The notes beneath the pieces were generated by a model. It saw nothing but the letters and a program-made list of their open reading frames with translations, ran no database searches and was not told the origin of the DNA. This document shows, piece after piece, positions 1 to 15,696 of a DNA stretch of 64,000 nt. The translations under genes and the position numbers were made by a program. Location: positions 310,001 through 374,000 of the forward strand of contig JAIWNF010000017.1 of NCBI GenBank assembly GCA_025093555.1, given 5' to 3'. This DNA comes from Circinella umbellata (taxonomy: Eukaryota; Mucoromycota; Mucoromycetes; Mucorales; Lichtheimiaceae). Each line of letters begins with the position of its first letter. Positions within the stretch are counted from its first letter, which is position 1.

Positions 1-3000
1 TACCTACAGAATTACTCATGTACGTATCTAGTTATCAAAGGATGTCTCTTATATCTAACTAACACACTTAGAATGTTCTGATCATGCGTATGTATGCATG
101 TCAATTAACAATACTTTAAATTAGAGCGATATCAAACTAATTATGTTTTTACTTTATGTGTCCATTATCTACAATGATGCAACTGTTTTCTGAAGTTGTT
201 TGAAGAATACTCAATACAATGTAGAAGATAATATTATTAATTATTGCTATATTGAAACCATTGTATTATCGTTGATAAGATCGACAAAATAATAATAAAA
301 TACCAAATAAATAGATGTTGTTAATAAGATAATTCACGAAGCAGTGAGTTAGAAAAAAATCGCACCAAGAAAGCCATTCTAATCAAATAACACAAGAGTA
401 TTATCTCTTTTTTTGTGAATAATATTTGAGCAAGTCAGTTCTAATGACTAGTCATAATCGACATACCTTTATATTATATTTTAGTAGACTAGTCTTACAT
501 TATCAAATAAACTGATAGCACTTTAATCAAAAAATTCAAGAAAATTATCTCCTTTCTGTAGATAAGTTATCATCAATGAACAGTAAAAATTTATACGTAT
601 ATTCTATATTACGTATTTATTTTAGTAGGTTGGTCTCAATAGTGTAAAATTAATTGGAACGAATATCATTCATAAGAAGTTATTATACGTAGAGAAAAAA
701 ATGTATACATAGAGTCTTAATGAAGTATGTTTAGTAAGAGAAGTCGTACTGGAATTGTTTAAGTCATTCCTATGTGTTCAACTAGATGGGTTGAGTTGAA
801 ATTTTGCAGGAAGCTAACGAATTTTAGGCGTTTAAGATATTTTTGTACTTGCGCAAAACAGCAGTAATGTAAATTGTTTTTCAGTAATTGCGTACGAATA
901 TACTGAATATTGTTGTTGCTGTTAATTTTTGCTGCAAATGCGATATTTATTATGCATAAATAAATAGTGTAAATAATGAACTTGAGTTTACCTTTCTTTG
1001 AATCTTGTCGATCTTTTTTAAAAATCTTCATTATCGAAGCCTATATTTTTATTAACATCAACAAGACATATATATTAGAAATAAACAAATAAAATGAAAA
1101 TTCTCTACTTGGAAAATGTATTTTCTAGGTTTTTGCCTCACAAAAAATATATTTCTACATACGTATTTAAAAGAAGCAAATATTTATAGAAGTAGAAATA
1201 CAATATATAGTACGTTTACAGTACAGTAAATATCAATGTTTAAACATTTGAATATCAAAAGAGGGATGTACAGTAGTAAGTATTACACAATCTCATTTAC
1301 TATGTATGAAAATAACTTATTTAGATTGCTACGTACGTTTATTCTACTGGTAGAAGGTTATACGTATAAAGTACATGTATAATATGGTTTAATAAAAGTA
1401 GGAAATTGAAAACATGTTGTTTTTTATAGGTCTATATAAAGATCTGATCTTGTACTCTGCAGTAGCAGAAAAATGAACAGGTGATTTGTTGACATTAACC
1501 ACCCATATGTTCCACTCATGTGATGATTCTGTGGCTTAAGAATGATATATACCATATTTATATATTTTTGATGCTGCGGATAAAAAGAAGGAATGGTGAT
1601 CACCACGGTATCGAGGCCTCACTTTCCTTTTTAATCAAATATTGGCTTACGATTGAAATAAAGAGAACTATACTCTATAATAATAATCTCTGTTAATTAG
1701 TTAAATATTACTTAATAATAAAAAAAAGAATCAGCTTGACAGTCGAAAAAAAAAAGTTGCCAACTTTTCTTTGCGAGAAAAGATTCGGGGACTTACGGTG
1801 ATCATAAACAAATTTAGGATATGTCACCTGAATAAACATTATATTGATGGTAACAGCAGATAAATCAGTCAAAATACAACTTATAATTTACCTGGTAAGC
1901 CCAGTGATTTGCTTAATCATGCATTGAAGAAAAAAGGATTTATGTGGTAACCATTAGAATCTTACTAATTCTTATGACAAGAAATATTATTCTTAATAAA
2001 TTAGAAATACTACTACGTAGTACTAATGTTAAAAAAATTTCTGGTGGCATAAATGTATTATAATGAAACTGGATGGGAGAATTCTTAAAGGATATCGGTT
2101 TATTAAAGACAAAAAAAGAAAATGAATGACAAGAGCACCAGATCCTTTAAAATTCCCATCGCACAAAGATGGGAATGGGCGAGTTCGTCAAAGTGCTGAA
2201 ATATGTACATAAACAATATTATGTTTGTTAAATATTGCCACAGTATTACCAAATTTGGTTACTGTGTCGTAGAACTATTTACGCATAATGATTCGAAAAT
2301 GGTGTTGGGAACCATTCACTGGCCACATCCACAAAAAAACTCACACACAAGTCATACAACACTTTTTTTTTTGCATGTTTCGGGTAAGCTAAGATGTAAT
2401 TAAATACTGTATGTATGTGCTTATCGCCACAGTTAATAAAAGAAAAGTTACTGACCGCTAGATACACTCTCAACCAGTGAAAAATGATGTACGTACGCAA
2501 ACGTATTATATTGAACTCATACGCTACGTGCTATACGTAAGTGCACAACAACAATTACAATTGGCTCATAAACTGTGGTAATTACAACAGCATTTTTATT
2601 TATTGTATAACGTTTCATAAAAGAAACGCAAAATCTATTTTTAACTTTTAAATGCAAATAAATTATGTTTATATTGTCTTATGTATTATGATAGCTTATA
2701 CGCCCAACTTATCTTACAGGGGTGAGACTATTTGATCAAGAAGAGAACAAACTAATTATGCATTATTATTATTATATATATACCAGAATCTACAAAAAAA
2801 TAGTGAGAGAGTAAAAATAACAAACGAGGTTTCTTTTCCATAGTGCAGTAATAGTTTAGATATATGAAACTAGTTACACCAGCTGTCAGTGATTGTGCAA
2901 AGAAGAGAAAAAAGTGTGATGACAACGAAGGAAAGGAAGAAAGAAGAAAGAAAGTTTAAAAGATCATCCTGTATGTTATTTTTGACAAACTTAATACGTA

Positions 3001-4193
3001 ATAACATTATACGCTCTCACTAATTTTATTTCTATATTACTGAACGTATGTTCTGTGCATTAGTTTGGTATATTATATTTAGTATGTACTACATATAGTA
3101 ATGGATCAAATAAGAAAAAAATTAAAATCAATTTGCTGATAATCAACAATAGAGTTTTCATCCTCTTTCTCTTCTTATTGTTATTGTTATTGTTATTGTC
3201 CTTGTCATTACGTATTTATCATTACCATTTTAATTTACAAGGAAACGTTAGACCAATTGATATACTTATTGCTTTTTTTTATTGGGATAATAGTATAACT
3301 AAAATTTGTACTACAAAAATTTTTACTGATGCACAACATTTCAAAAAACCGGTTGTATGGATTTAAGCTGCTTCTTTTTTTAAACAACCCAAGCTTTTTT
3401 TAACTTTTAATCACAAAAGTAGAAAAAAGGACAACCCATTCGTTGGATCGAGTCATCTCGATTGTTATTAGGCTATTCTGTCTGTACCACTACGCACTTG
3501 GCTTTATATCACGCCAGATATGTAAATGACTCATATAATAATATATAATAAGTAAACAATGGTAGATATCTCTATTACCGTTTGCTTTGTTGTGTAGAGT
3601 TAAAAGGAAGTACGTGTCATGTACACTGTAATAAGTACTCTCAAATCTTTTAGTTTATGTTTTTTCCCTTCTCCTCTTGACATTCAGAAAGTAATTTTTT
3701 TTACTCCTTAAAATGTATTAAAGCCTTACGATAATGCGCACAGTGATGCTTGGTTGTTTTATTAAACAAAAGTAAACAATAAGGATTGTGATAACACTGG
3801 TAATGATGTATAGATAGAAAATAAGTATCAATAGCATGAAAGAATCAGTGCTCTATTGAATTCCCGAAAAATCGGTCATTTCATCGCGCGAATCTGATCT
3901 CGCTCTGCTCTCTCACAGGAGTATTAATAAGAAAAAGAGTGTAATAAAGTCCAATCAAGAGAAAGTAGAAAAGCAATATATACACAAACCATATCATGTG
4001 AGAAGATTTTTAAGGAAAAGATTTTCTCTCTAATATTGTATATATATATGTGTGTGTGTGTTTGTGTGTGTATTCTTGTTTATTTTTTTTTAAGATAAAA
4101 TCTTCTTTTTTCTTTCCTCTTTCTTTCTTCTCTTTTCTTTTCTTTTCTTTTCTTCTTTTTTTTGCAATTTCATACATATGCAGAATTATTAAA
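1..4193. other. AT-rich intergenic region, no gene supported
   Basis: I see no convincing coding sequence in this 4.2-kb stretch. The open frames are short, low in complexity and lack domain-like content. The stretch is rich in TACGTA and ACGTAC words. A GC-richer patch with GCGCGAATC near 3885-3915 and the pyrimidine-rich run from about 4090 to 4165 probably belong to the promoter and 5' leader of the zinc-finger gene that starts at 4194. Confidence 0.5.
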
Positions 4194-5144
4194 ATGCACG
4201 GACTGGTTGCGCAACAACAAGCCTATTTACCATCAAATTCAGATGAAAGTTATTTTTTATCATTATTGTCAAGTCCAACATTTTATATCCCATCCCCTGT
4301 TGAAGTTGTTGCTGAGCAACAAGAACAAGCTGATCCGCAGCACGATAATGAACTATTAGCGGCTGTTACGCAACAACAACAACAATATAATCTTGATTCT
4401 ATATCACAACATCAACAAGTGCAACTTGATAACTCCATATCGCCACCAGCATCAGTATCACCATTACCACAGTTTTTGCAGCCCTTACAAGAAGAAAGTA
4501 AATCATCAAATATAGTAGCCAAATCACCAAGAACAAAAAAGAAAGCACCATTACCTTATGCATCTAATTTACTTAACTTATGTTTCAATACATCGTCATC
4601 GTTGCAAACATCATCTAAACCAGTAAAAAAGAAACAGTCGACAACGCAACGAAAATATCAATCTGCTGTTAGCAAGAATAATATCATTAATACCAGTAGT
4701 AATAAGAGTAATAGCATCAAGAAGGATAACAACAAAAACAATATGAGCAGTAATAATAATCAACATCAACATCCGAAATATCAATGTGATTTTGATGGAT
4801 GTAACAAAGTGTTTACGCGGCCTTATAATTTAAAGTCACATAAAAGAACACATACAGCAGAAAAACCCTTTAATTGTCCACATTGTCCAAAGCGGTTTGC
4901 TCGACAACATGACCGCAATCGACATGCGAAATTACATACAGGTATTAAAGCTTACACTTGTCGTCATTGTAATAAAGCATTTGCTAGACAGGATGCGTTG
5001 AGCAGGCATCAGCGACCTAGTGGGCACGGTTTATGCTGTAGTAATAGTAGTAACAACAATAGCAACAACATAAGTAGTTCACCATTGTTAATGACCAATG
5101 TCAATCACTTTGCAACAACTACTATTTTGTCCTCATCATTATAA
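4194..5144 (+). CDS. CRZ1-type C2H2 zinc-finger transcription factor
   Basis: A single-exon gene of 316 residues. The frame is open further upstream (to 4050), but that part encodes only Cys/Phe/Leu/Ser-rich low-complexity sequence from a TG- and CT-rich leader, so I start at the ATG at 4194 (MHGLVAQQQ). The first 190 residues are Gln-, Ser- and Asn-rich. Three C2H2 fingers follow at roughly 196-220, 226-248 and 254-280. Finger 1 contains [14 protein letters not shown] and finger 2 contains [10 protein letters not shown]. These are hallmark words of the calcineurin-responsive Crz1 family, and the last finger has the family's irregular final zinc ligand spacing. Known Crz1 proteins enter the nucleus after calcineurin dephosphorylation and activate calcium and wall-stress genes; that role is inferred here. 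I could not identify a PxIxIT docking motif with confidence, so another [12 protein letters not shown] regulator is possible. Confidence 0.8.
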   Translation: MHGLVAQQQAYLPSNSDESYFLSLLSSPTFYIPSPVEVVAEQQEQADPQHDNELLAAVTQQQQQYNLDSISQHQQVQLDNSISPPASVSPLPQFLQPLQEESKSSNIVAKSPRTKKKAPLPYASNLLNLCFNTSSSLQTSSKPVKKKQSTTQRKYQSAVSKNNIINTSSNKSNSIKKDNNKNNMSSNNNQHQHPKYQCDFDGCNKVFTRPYNLKSHKRTHTAEKPFNCPHCPKRFARQHDRNRHAKLHTGIKAYTCRHCNKAFARQDALSRHQRPSGHGLCCSNSSNNNSNNISSSPLLMTNVNHFATTTILSSSL

Positions 5145-5967
5145 CAACTTTATGTTTATACTCTCTTTTCTTTTTTTCTTTTTATTCATTTATTATATGT
5201 CTTTTTTTATTTTTATTTTTTTTGGCTCGAGTATGATGGTTGTATGTATATACTTATGATTCATATATATATATCATATATGAATTGAATATTAATTGAT
5301 AATAATAATTATGTGTGTAAATTAAAGCTTATATGATCTTATCTACTATCGATCGTGTTGATTATTATACTTTGTGTAGTGAAAATAAGATTATAGATTT
5401 ACATCTATTGCTATAGAAGAAACAGAATAGTAAGACCGATTCACTTCAAAAAATCAAAGAGAAAAAAAGTAACTATGTTAGTCTAGTATAAAAGAATTCA
5501 AAGGATGTGAAGGTTAGGTATATTATGAAAAATTGGCATCAAAACTAAATATCTTGTATGAATGTTTATTAAAAACCAAAACGATCAATACAGTTTTTTT
5601 TAATAAGAATATGGATGTTATGGAAAGATATCAAAATGAGTGAACAATAATTTACATATCTCGGATAACGAAAAGGTAAAACAAGTGAAGAAGTCAAAAT
5701 TACAAAAGATCTGTGAGCATTTCATATATTCTAATGGTTTCTCTTGAAATCAATTATATTTATAAGAAGCTCCATAGTTATATACCAAAAAAAAAAGGTT
5801 AAAAAGCTCAAGCCCAGATATGGTAAGTAAAAAGAGACAGCGCCACAAGGCATTGTTGGAGTAACTTTTTTAGCCTTTATCTTTTTGTCGCGCTCTATTT
5901 TGTATGATTGGTCAAAATTTAAAATTGGCTGTCACAATTAAAAAAGTTTGTTTCGTGTTATCGGGTC
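5145..5967. other. Intergenic region between zinc-finger gene and MCM2
   Basis: AT-rich sequence with no supported gene. It should hold the zinc-finger gene's 3' UTR (T-rich runs at 5160-5225) and the distal MCM2 promoter. A CG-rich word, TCGCGCTC, lies near 5887, about 80 bases upstream of the GCGC palindrome described separately. Confidence 0.4.
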
Positions 5968-5981
5968 GCGCAAAAACGCGC
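5968..5981. promoter_or_regulatory. E2F/MBF-like site upstream of MCM2
   Basis: The sequence GCGCAAAAACGCGC lies about 80 bases upstream of the MCM2 start codon in otherwise very AT-rich DNA. GCGCAAA is the reverse complement of the E2F core TTTGCGC, and ACGCG is the core of the MluI cell-cycle box bound by MBF. MCM genes are classic G1/S targets of these factors, so location and motif agree. Binding is inferred. Confidence 0.55.
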
Positions 5982-6062
5982 TTGATTTTCCGACCTACAA
6001 AAAGTTTCTCTTTTTTTTTTTTTTTTTTTTTTAAAACGTACTACTTGTCATTTGTTTGAAAA

Positions 6063-9718
<3,656 letters not shown>

Positions 9719-9824
9719 TTCCATTCTTTTCAATTTCATCTTCCTTTCCTTTCCTTCTGTAATATAATATATACAAAATAGCAAATTTATTATGATGCTC
9801 ATTTAAAAATAAAAATTTACATAG

Positions 9825-11094
9825 TTACACTTCATTATTAAAATCTATTTTTATATGTTGATCTAATAATTGTGAAATGCTGATAGAATTTTCAGAAGGA
9901 AGAAGTATTTTAGATAATGTTTTAATCTGTTTTAATGTATGAACATCCTAGAAAAGAGTTTTTTACATCACCACACCACCATCCATCACCCCCCAAGAAA
10001 TAGTTAGTTAATAAATTGTTTATTTTGTTTTATTGTAGATTGATATCCTTACCTCTGTTGTCATTGTTTGATCATTTGTTCTAGGAGGCGCGTGATCATC
10101 TATCCTATCGGAAGATGTTGCCGCTTTTTCTTCCTCTTGTTTTTCTTTTTCTTTTTTAGCTTCTTCAGCTTCTAAAGTTAATAATGTTTCCATTGTTATT
10201 ATATATATTTTTGTGGAGAGTGATAGAGAGAAAGGAAAGTAAGATGTGATTAATTTACCTCTTTGAGCTTTGAATTCTTCATAATTTATTTTATCTTGAT
10301 CAATTCTTGTTTGTAATGAAGCCAATTCACTTTCAAGAAGTTTTCTTTTCTTTTGTAAATTTTGTGAATGATTATCACGATTATTGTTACTATTAGTATT
10401 CCTTTTATTTAATCGAGGTTTCTTTCGTTGAGAACGCTGTTGTTCAGTAGATGAAATATTGGGTTGTAGTTGCCGTTCTAATGATTTAATTTGTTCTGCT
10501 TGTTCATCCACCTAAATAACAACAACAGTATTATTGATATTAAACATTTGTGATCAATGTTACCATAACATAATAGCAGTATATTCTTACCTTAGATTCC
10601 ATTGCTTTTGCTTCCATTTCAAGCGCATCAAGACCCTTTTGTACTTTTGTTAAATGAGATTCAATTTCTGGTAATCGTTTTCCAATCACTTCGGTTTCTG
10701 CATATCGAATATCATCAATTGAAATGATTTCCGATCTCTTTTATATATAATTGTTAAAAATCATTAAAAAAGAATTCTTGATTGTTTCATATAATATAGT
10801 GTATATATTTTATAGAATTACCACTTTAAATTTTGTTACGGTTTTAATTCGATCATAATGTTGAACTTTTGATTTTAATGTATTTACGGCTGTTGAAAGC
10901 TTAATTAAATGGTAAGATTAATATATTTATGCAAGAGGATTATGTTTAAGAGAGAGAGGGAGGGGAAGAAACTTCAAAACCAAAGAAAAAGAAAACATTC
11001 CTACATTGTTTACAGTTTGTTCAAGAGTTGAATTGGAACCATGTAAATAATCATGGAAAGTAGTATAAGGTTTTCGCCATTCCGTTTGGTCCAT
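9825..11094 (-). CDS. Coiled-coil protein, possibly DASH complex subunit Spc19
   Basis: Six exons on the minus strand give 269 residues: 11005-11094, 10822-10899, 10591-10737, 10259-10511, 10053-10171 and 9825-9947. All junctions are GT-AG and keep frame. The order of features resembles Spc19 of the DASH/Dam1 kinetochore ring: an N-terminal segment with heptad-like hydrophobics, a basic hinge (YDRIKTVTKFKV) followed by SEIISIDDI, then a long helix (PEIESHLTKVQKGLDALEME). In Spc19 the analogous hinge reads roughly RLKxVLxxxRxFELV. The protein is longer than yeast Spc19 (about 165 residues) because of a basic Asn/Arg-rich insert and a Lys/Glu-rich region. The gene structure is well supported. 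The Spc19 assignment rests on pattern resemblance only; a generic coiled-coil protein is the alternative. Confidence 0.6.
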
Positions 11095-11304
11095 AATATT
11101 CAGTACTTATTTATTTGTTATTATTATTATTATAATAATAAAGGAGGGTAAAAAAAATGAGAGAGTAGAGACAAAAAAAAAATAAGGAGGAGAAAAGGTG
11201 TGTGTGTGGGGGGAGTGAACCACGAAAAAGATAAAAAAAAAAGGGGGGGAGTGAGAAGTGCAACAAAAAAAAAAAAACAAAGATAGATGAGTATTATTAT
11301 TATA

Positions 11305-12141
11305 TTATTCTTGTGGATGTTGTTCAGTTTCATAAGCAATGATTTCTTTTAACTGAGCTAATAAATCTGGGTAAGGATCTAATTGATTATATATTCTCAT
11401 TTCCCATATATCATCTGGTATCGTTTGACTTGATGCAAACAAGGTTTCTGTAAATCCTTTATATCCCTTATTGTTATCTTTTTTTTCTAATAAACAATTT
11501 TGACAGTTGATAAAAAATTGCGGATAATGCGTCGGGAAATCTTTGAGCTTATCTTGACCTAATGCACGTATCCTTGTAATATCAACGTGATCAAATTGTT
11601 GTTGTTGTTCTCTCTGATCGATCGGATACCCGTTATTGTTATTATTATGATGATAATCATCGATAGTGTTGTTGCTTTTGTCGTTCACAGGTGCTACATA
11701 ACCCACCAAATCACGAAATTGTTGTAATAAAGAAGGAACAGGCTGTAAAGCTTTTGAAATACGTGCCATCCATTCAATATCATCAAGTTGTTGCCGAGGA
11801 ACATACAAAGTATTTTCAAATCTTGGCCAATCATTGAACAAATGGGAACGTAACGTGTTAAACAAAGGTGTGTTATGAGCAACCAGGTGTCTCATTTCAG
11901 TGTCACGATCCAATAATGCAACACAAATGGTATCTGGAATGGCTTGGGCTGAAATATCAATGGAACGGGTCGGTGAAAGTAATGCTGTTTCTTGTTCTTC
12001 AAATCCTCCCCCCGTTATCATTGTAGAAGAAGGTGTACTTGGTGCAGGCAAATTACTTAGATCAAAAGTAACTGATGGTTTACGATGATGATGGGCCTCT
12101 TCTTCTTCTTGAGGTGGTGGTGTAAGCGGTGCTTTAGTCAT
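11305..12141 (-). CDS. Unrecognised protein with two similar aromatic-rich modules
   Basis: A single open frame of 278 residues. I do not recognise the family. The N-terminus is Pro/Glu-rich with a His run and short Ser-Pro motifs. Two modules then look alike. The first runs from about residue 75 to 155 and contains WPRFENTLYV, DDIEWMARISKAL and VPSLLQQFRDLVGY. The second runs from about 195 to 272 and contains YPQFFINCQ, DDIWEMRIYNQL and YPDLLAQLKEIIAY. Both have the order W/Y-P-x-F, then DDIxxM, then P-x-LLxQ-hydrophobic helix. The modules are joined by an Asn- and Gln-rich linker, and the protein looks soluble. It is divergently transcribed from the IFRD gene across about 740 bases. Confidence 0.7.
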   Translation of the reverse strand: MTKAPLTPPPQEEEEAHHHRKPSVTFDLSNLPAPSTPSSTMITGGGFEEQETALLSPTRSIDISAQAIPDTICVALLDRDTEMRHLVAHNTPLFNTLRSHLFNDWPRFENTLYVPRQQLDDIEWMARISKALQPVPSLLQQFRDLVGYVAPVNDKSNNTIDDYHHNNNNNGYPIDQREQQQQFDHVDITRIRALGQDKLKDFPTHYPQFFINCQNCLLEKKDNNKGYKGFTETLFASSQTIPDDIWEMRIYNQLDPYPDLLAQLKEIIAYETEQHPQE

Positions 12142-12878
12142 GTTCGTTCTTGTTCTTATAGTTGTAGATTGGGAAGTTGTTATAGTGATTGTTCTTGTTG
12201 TGATAGCAACAACATAAAAAAAATAAAATAAAGAGAGATAGAGAGGAAGAGTAAAAAGGGAAAGAGAGGATGAAGAAAGAGAAAGAAAGAGAAAGAAGAA
12301 GAAGAAATTTCAGAGACAAGAGATATAAAAAGAAGTGATGAACTCCTCCTCAACAATCCATTTTTTGCGATCACCAGATGTTCTAATAAATAAATCTATA
12401 CCCTGTAAATTTTCCAATTCTATTTCTCACGCGTTCTCGTTCACCTTTTTTTTTTTGTTAAGAGTAGAGGTCTCCCTTTCCTTAAAAGAAAAAGCACTGG
12501 CCATATAATAAACAAATTCTCACACACTTATTTAATCACACTATTTCCCCTTGTTTTTATTATTGTTATTGGAAATAAAGTTATTATTAAAATACACTTC
12601 TTTTTCCTTTTCTTTTTTATCAATTCCCCTAATAATAATTAGTTATATATAAAAAAAAGCCATGTCTTAAAAATATTCTTTTTACGTCATGTTGAAACAT
12701 TTGTGAATCGTGTGGAGTGAAATGGCTTTTTATTTTATTTTATTTTGAGACCGCTGCTCAAAGTTGTTTGTTATAGTTATCTTGAAAAAACTTTTTTTTT
12801 TCTTTTTGGCTTCTCTTTCTCTCTTTCCCTCTTTCATTTTTTCTTTCTTTGCACTTTTTAATATATATAGCAATAACA
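12142..12878. promoter_or_regulatory. Divergent intergenic promoter region
   Basis: No gene is supported between the divergent starts at 12141 and 12879. Each gene is preceded by a long pyrimidine tract in its own sense orientation: GA-rich on the plus strand at 12235-12305 for the minus-strand gene, and CT-rich at 12795-12855 for the IFRD gene. The same CT-rich leader occurs before the zinc-finger and RhoGEF genes here. TATATA sequences lie close to both starts. Confidence 0.45.
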
Positions 12879-14678
12879 ATGCCACGAAATTTAGCGAAAA
12901 AAGCAGGAAAACAACAAACTCGTATGGCAGCATTAGACACCCTTGGAACACCTGTTTCTAGTTTACCAGGATCGGAAGACGAAGCTGACGATGCTCAATC
13001 TGAAATCTCAGTACTAGACGAAACTTCACTTGAAGACGAAATACGACGTTGTGTTGACAGTCTTGGTGAAAAACGCACAAGGTAATAAACAAATATGCAT
13101 TTTTTTTCTTGTATATAAATATACATATAAGTATATATAAAAGAGATACTAACAGCAACAGCAACAATTATATAGCACAAGGGAAACAGCATTGAGTAAA
13201 ATGGATCGTTTACTAGGACGTAATTATTGTGGTAGTTTTTTTGATTCCAATCCATCTAGTCAAGAAGCATTATTACAATTATTAGTACGATCTCTACGGA
13301 AACCTGGAAGTACATTAGAGGCTATTTTGGCAGCCAAAGGCATTGGATTAGTGTTTATTAATGCAGGTGGTGATCAAGATGAATATTTTAAGATGGTATT
13401 ATCTTTATTAAAAAACACAATGGTTGATGCTATGGATGTACGATTAAAACATCAGGTAAAAACAAAAATAAAAATTAGACCCTTTTATACCCTATGGAAA
13501 CAATTTTTTTTTTTTTGCTTTTGTCATTTATGATGTGTGTCTGCCTGTGTTTGTGTGTGTCAATTAAAAAGAATTGAGAAGAAATTAACCCGCCAAAAAA
13601 AAAAAAAAATTACCCGTTTTTTCAAAAATAATAATAAAAAAATATGTAGTGCATAGAAACACTTGCATTAATCACATTAATCGCCGCCTCAAATGCGGAT
13701 ACTAAAGGTGGCCTTGATTATTTTTATAAAATCCTTATTTCCAATGGTGCACATATTCAACCAGCAGATCAAAAATTAAAGCAAGGTGCTATGGATGAAT
13801 TATTATGTACTACTTTACGGGCTTATGGCCTGTTATATGCTACTGTATTTGGTGATGGTCGTGGCTCTTGGGAAGATGCATGGGATGAATCGCAAGGGTA
13901 AAATGAAATATAAGAAGTTGAACAATTACGTTGGATATAACAATCTAATATAGTGTAATATCCTTTTGTATATATATATAGAGTAATACCGGTTCATATA
14001 GAGTTTTTAGAATCAATGTCGAAAGAAAATAGAATAGCAGCAGGAGAAAATATTGCCTTGATGTTTGATTGTGTACAAACATCTTATAGACATGTAAGTT
14101 ATATATATGGGAGATGCATTGGAAACAAGTCAGGGAATAGTGAAGAAATGTTTTTTTTTTATTTCATGTGATTTTTCTTTAGTAAGCTAAATATTAGTAA
14201 TAACAATAATAATTATAATGACTTAGGCAGATGAAATGAGTGACTTTGAAATAGAAGACAAACCTGAATATGAAGAAATAGATGATTTAATTGATACATT
14301 ACAGCGACTATCTACCGATAGTAATCGACGTGTAAACAAACAAGATCGAAAAGAACAAAAAAGTGCTTTCCGTGATATTATTAAAAGTGTGCAAGAAGGC
14401 ACTCGACCTAAACAAAAATTAAAGATAGGTGGCAAATCTATGTTGTTCCGAGGATGGGGTAAGTATTTTACTATTATGCTCGTTATTGAATGATAGGAGA
14501 AAAAGAAACTAATCAAAAAGAGAACTGGGGGTGCTGGTCATTTGTCCCCCAATATAATAAAAATGTCAAGCCCGTATTATGATACTTGCAGCATTCCGAA
14601 GTTTTGTTGGAGCAGGCATGGCACAACATCTCCAAGTAAGTAGAAGCTATTTGTATGATGACCACGAGAAAGCACGAC

Positions 14679-14711
<33 letters not shown>

Positions 14712-14958
14712 TAAAAAAATATAACTCACATGTTATTCAAATTATTATTGTTATTACTATTAGGAAAACGAATTATTGGAAAATATATTATCTAGTGGTG
14801 TTAACAATGGATCAGCTTCTGAAAATACAAGTGAAGATGAAGAAGAAGAGGCAGGGGAAGGATTTGAGATGGAAGAAGACATGTCATTATCAAAATCTGC
14901 TGCTAGTAAACGTGAACGTGCTAGAAGGCTAAAAAAATCAAATAATAAGAAACATTAA
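12879..14958 (+). CDS. IFRD-family (interferon-related developmental regulator) protein
   Basis: Seven exons give 437 residues: 12879-13081, 13176-13455, 13650-13897, 13982-14093, 14227-14458, 14592-14635 and 14764-14958. The N-terminus begins MPRNLAKKAGKQ. A helical-repeat IFRD domain follows, with words such as LLQLLVRSLRKPG, AAKGIGLVFINAG and LLCTTLRAYGLLY. The C-terminal IFRD segment (FRSFVGAGMAQHLQENELL) is assembled across three exons. The tail is acidic and then Lys/Arg-rich, as in IFRD1/2. Animal IFRD proteins act as transcriptional co-regulators, and IFRD proteins have also been reported on inactive ribosomes; the fungal role is not settled. The 44-base exon is supported by the FVGAGMAQHLQ homology block and by frame. 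Confidence 0.88.
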
Positions 14959-15483
14959 AGGAGTTTATTATTATCTTTTAAATAATATATTATTATATAC
15001 TTATTACTATTATTATTATCATTCTTTCTTTTGTTATCATGTTGTATAACGCATATTGTGAAAGAAATCCTCAAAAAGTCAATATTACAGATTTAAAGTC
15101 ATCGGAATTCAATCCCGTCCGTTCCGAGCAGAAGATTTACGCCATGTTTTTTTTTTATTTATTCTTTATTACAACAACCGAACTTTTCAAAAAGAAGTTT
15201 GGAGTTGGCCTTTGCGCCCAAGTTTTTAGTTCTTTATAAGAATGGTTATGTGTAATCTATGTTTGTGTATGATGAGTAGCGGCGTCTCGGCATACGACCC
15301 GATAGCGAAAAATCAAGGTGGGGGAAGGATAGCAATTTATTCTGAAGTCCCATTTGAGCATCGCATCGTGTTGGCTCTATTTAATCCCCTCGTCCCCCCA
15401 GTCTTTTCCTCAAATAGAGCACCCCCACTCTTTAATAGCCCAAAATAAAAAAGCTAAACCATAGAACAAAAAGAAAAAGAATA
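14959..15483. other. Intergenic region with a GC-richer patch
   Basis: No confident gene. The interval from about 15265 to 15440 is richer in C and G than its surroundings and contains two partly complementary words (CATTTGAGCATC and CAAATAGAGCACC). It may be a promoter or a worn repeat. I see no domain in any frame. Confidence 0.3.
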
Positions 15484-15696
15484 ATGAAATCAAAGGTTGA
15501 TGATGATATACCTGTTAATCCCGATTACGAAACTTCCGAGAGTTTAAAAAAAAAGTTAAAGACTAATATATTTCACCTCCTTTCCGTGCATGGTTACACT
15601 ATCGAAAGGGAAAGAGTGAGGTATGCATTTGCCACAGTGTTTTTTATTTTCTTTCTTTTTTTCTTCTCTTCTCTTATAATTATCCAAAACAAATAA
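15484..15696 (+). CDS. Small uncertain ORF (up to 70 residues)
   Basis: An open frame starting MKSKVDDDIPVNPD encodes about 45 residues of mixed, protein-like composition (SESLKKKLKTNIFHLLSVHG) before turning into Phe/Leu-rich sequence. A donor-like GTATGC near 15620 and an acceptor-like TGCAG near 15701 would splice away the Phe-rich part and end almost at once at TGA, giving about 46 residues. I recognise no family, and it may be chance. Confidence 0.25.
   Translation: MKSKVDDDIPVNPDYETSESLKKKLKTNIFHLLSVHGYTIERERVRYAFATVFFIFFLFFFSSLIIIQNK

Noticed and set aside
759..1031. Minus-strand ORF of 90 residues in the left intergenic region
   Set aside because: Lys/Ile/Asn-rich composition typical of AT-rich noncoding DNA, with no domain, no splice partner and no start context.
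3133..3366. ORF with a Leu-rich stretch resembling a signal peptide
   Set aside because: The Leu run comes from a TTATTG simple repeat, and the rest has no recognisable content.
4050..4193. N-terminal extension of the zinc-finger protein
   Set aside because: It encodes TG/CT simple sequence (Cys/Val, then Phe/Ser). The ATG at 4194 gives a protein-like start.
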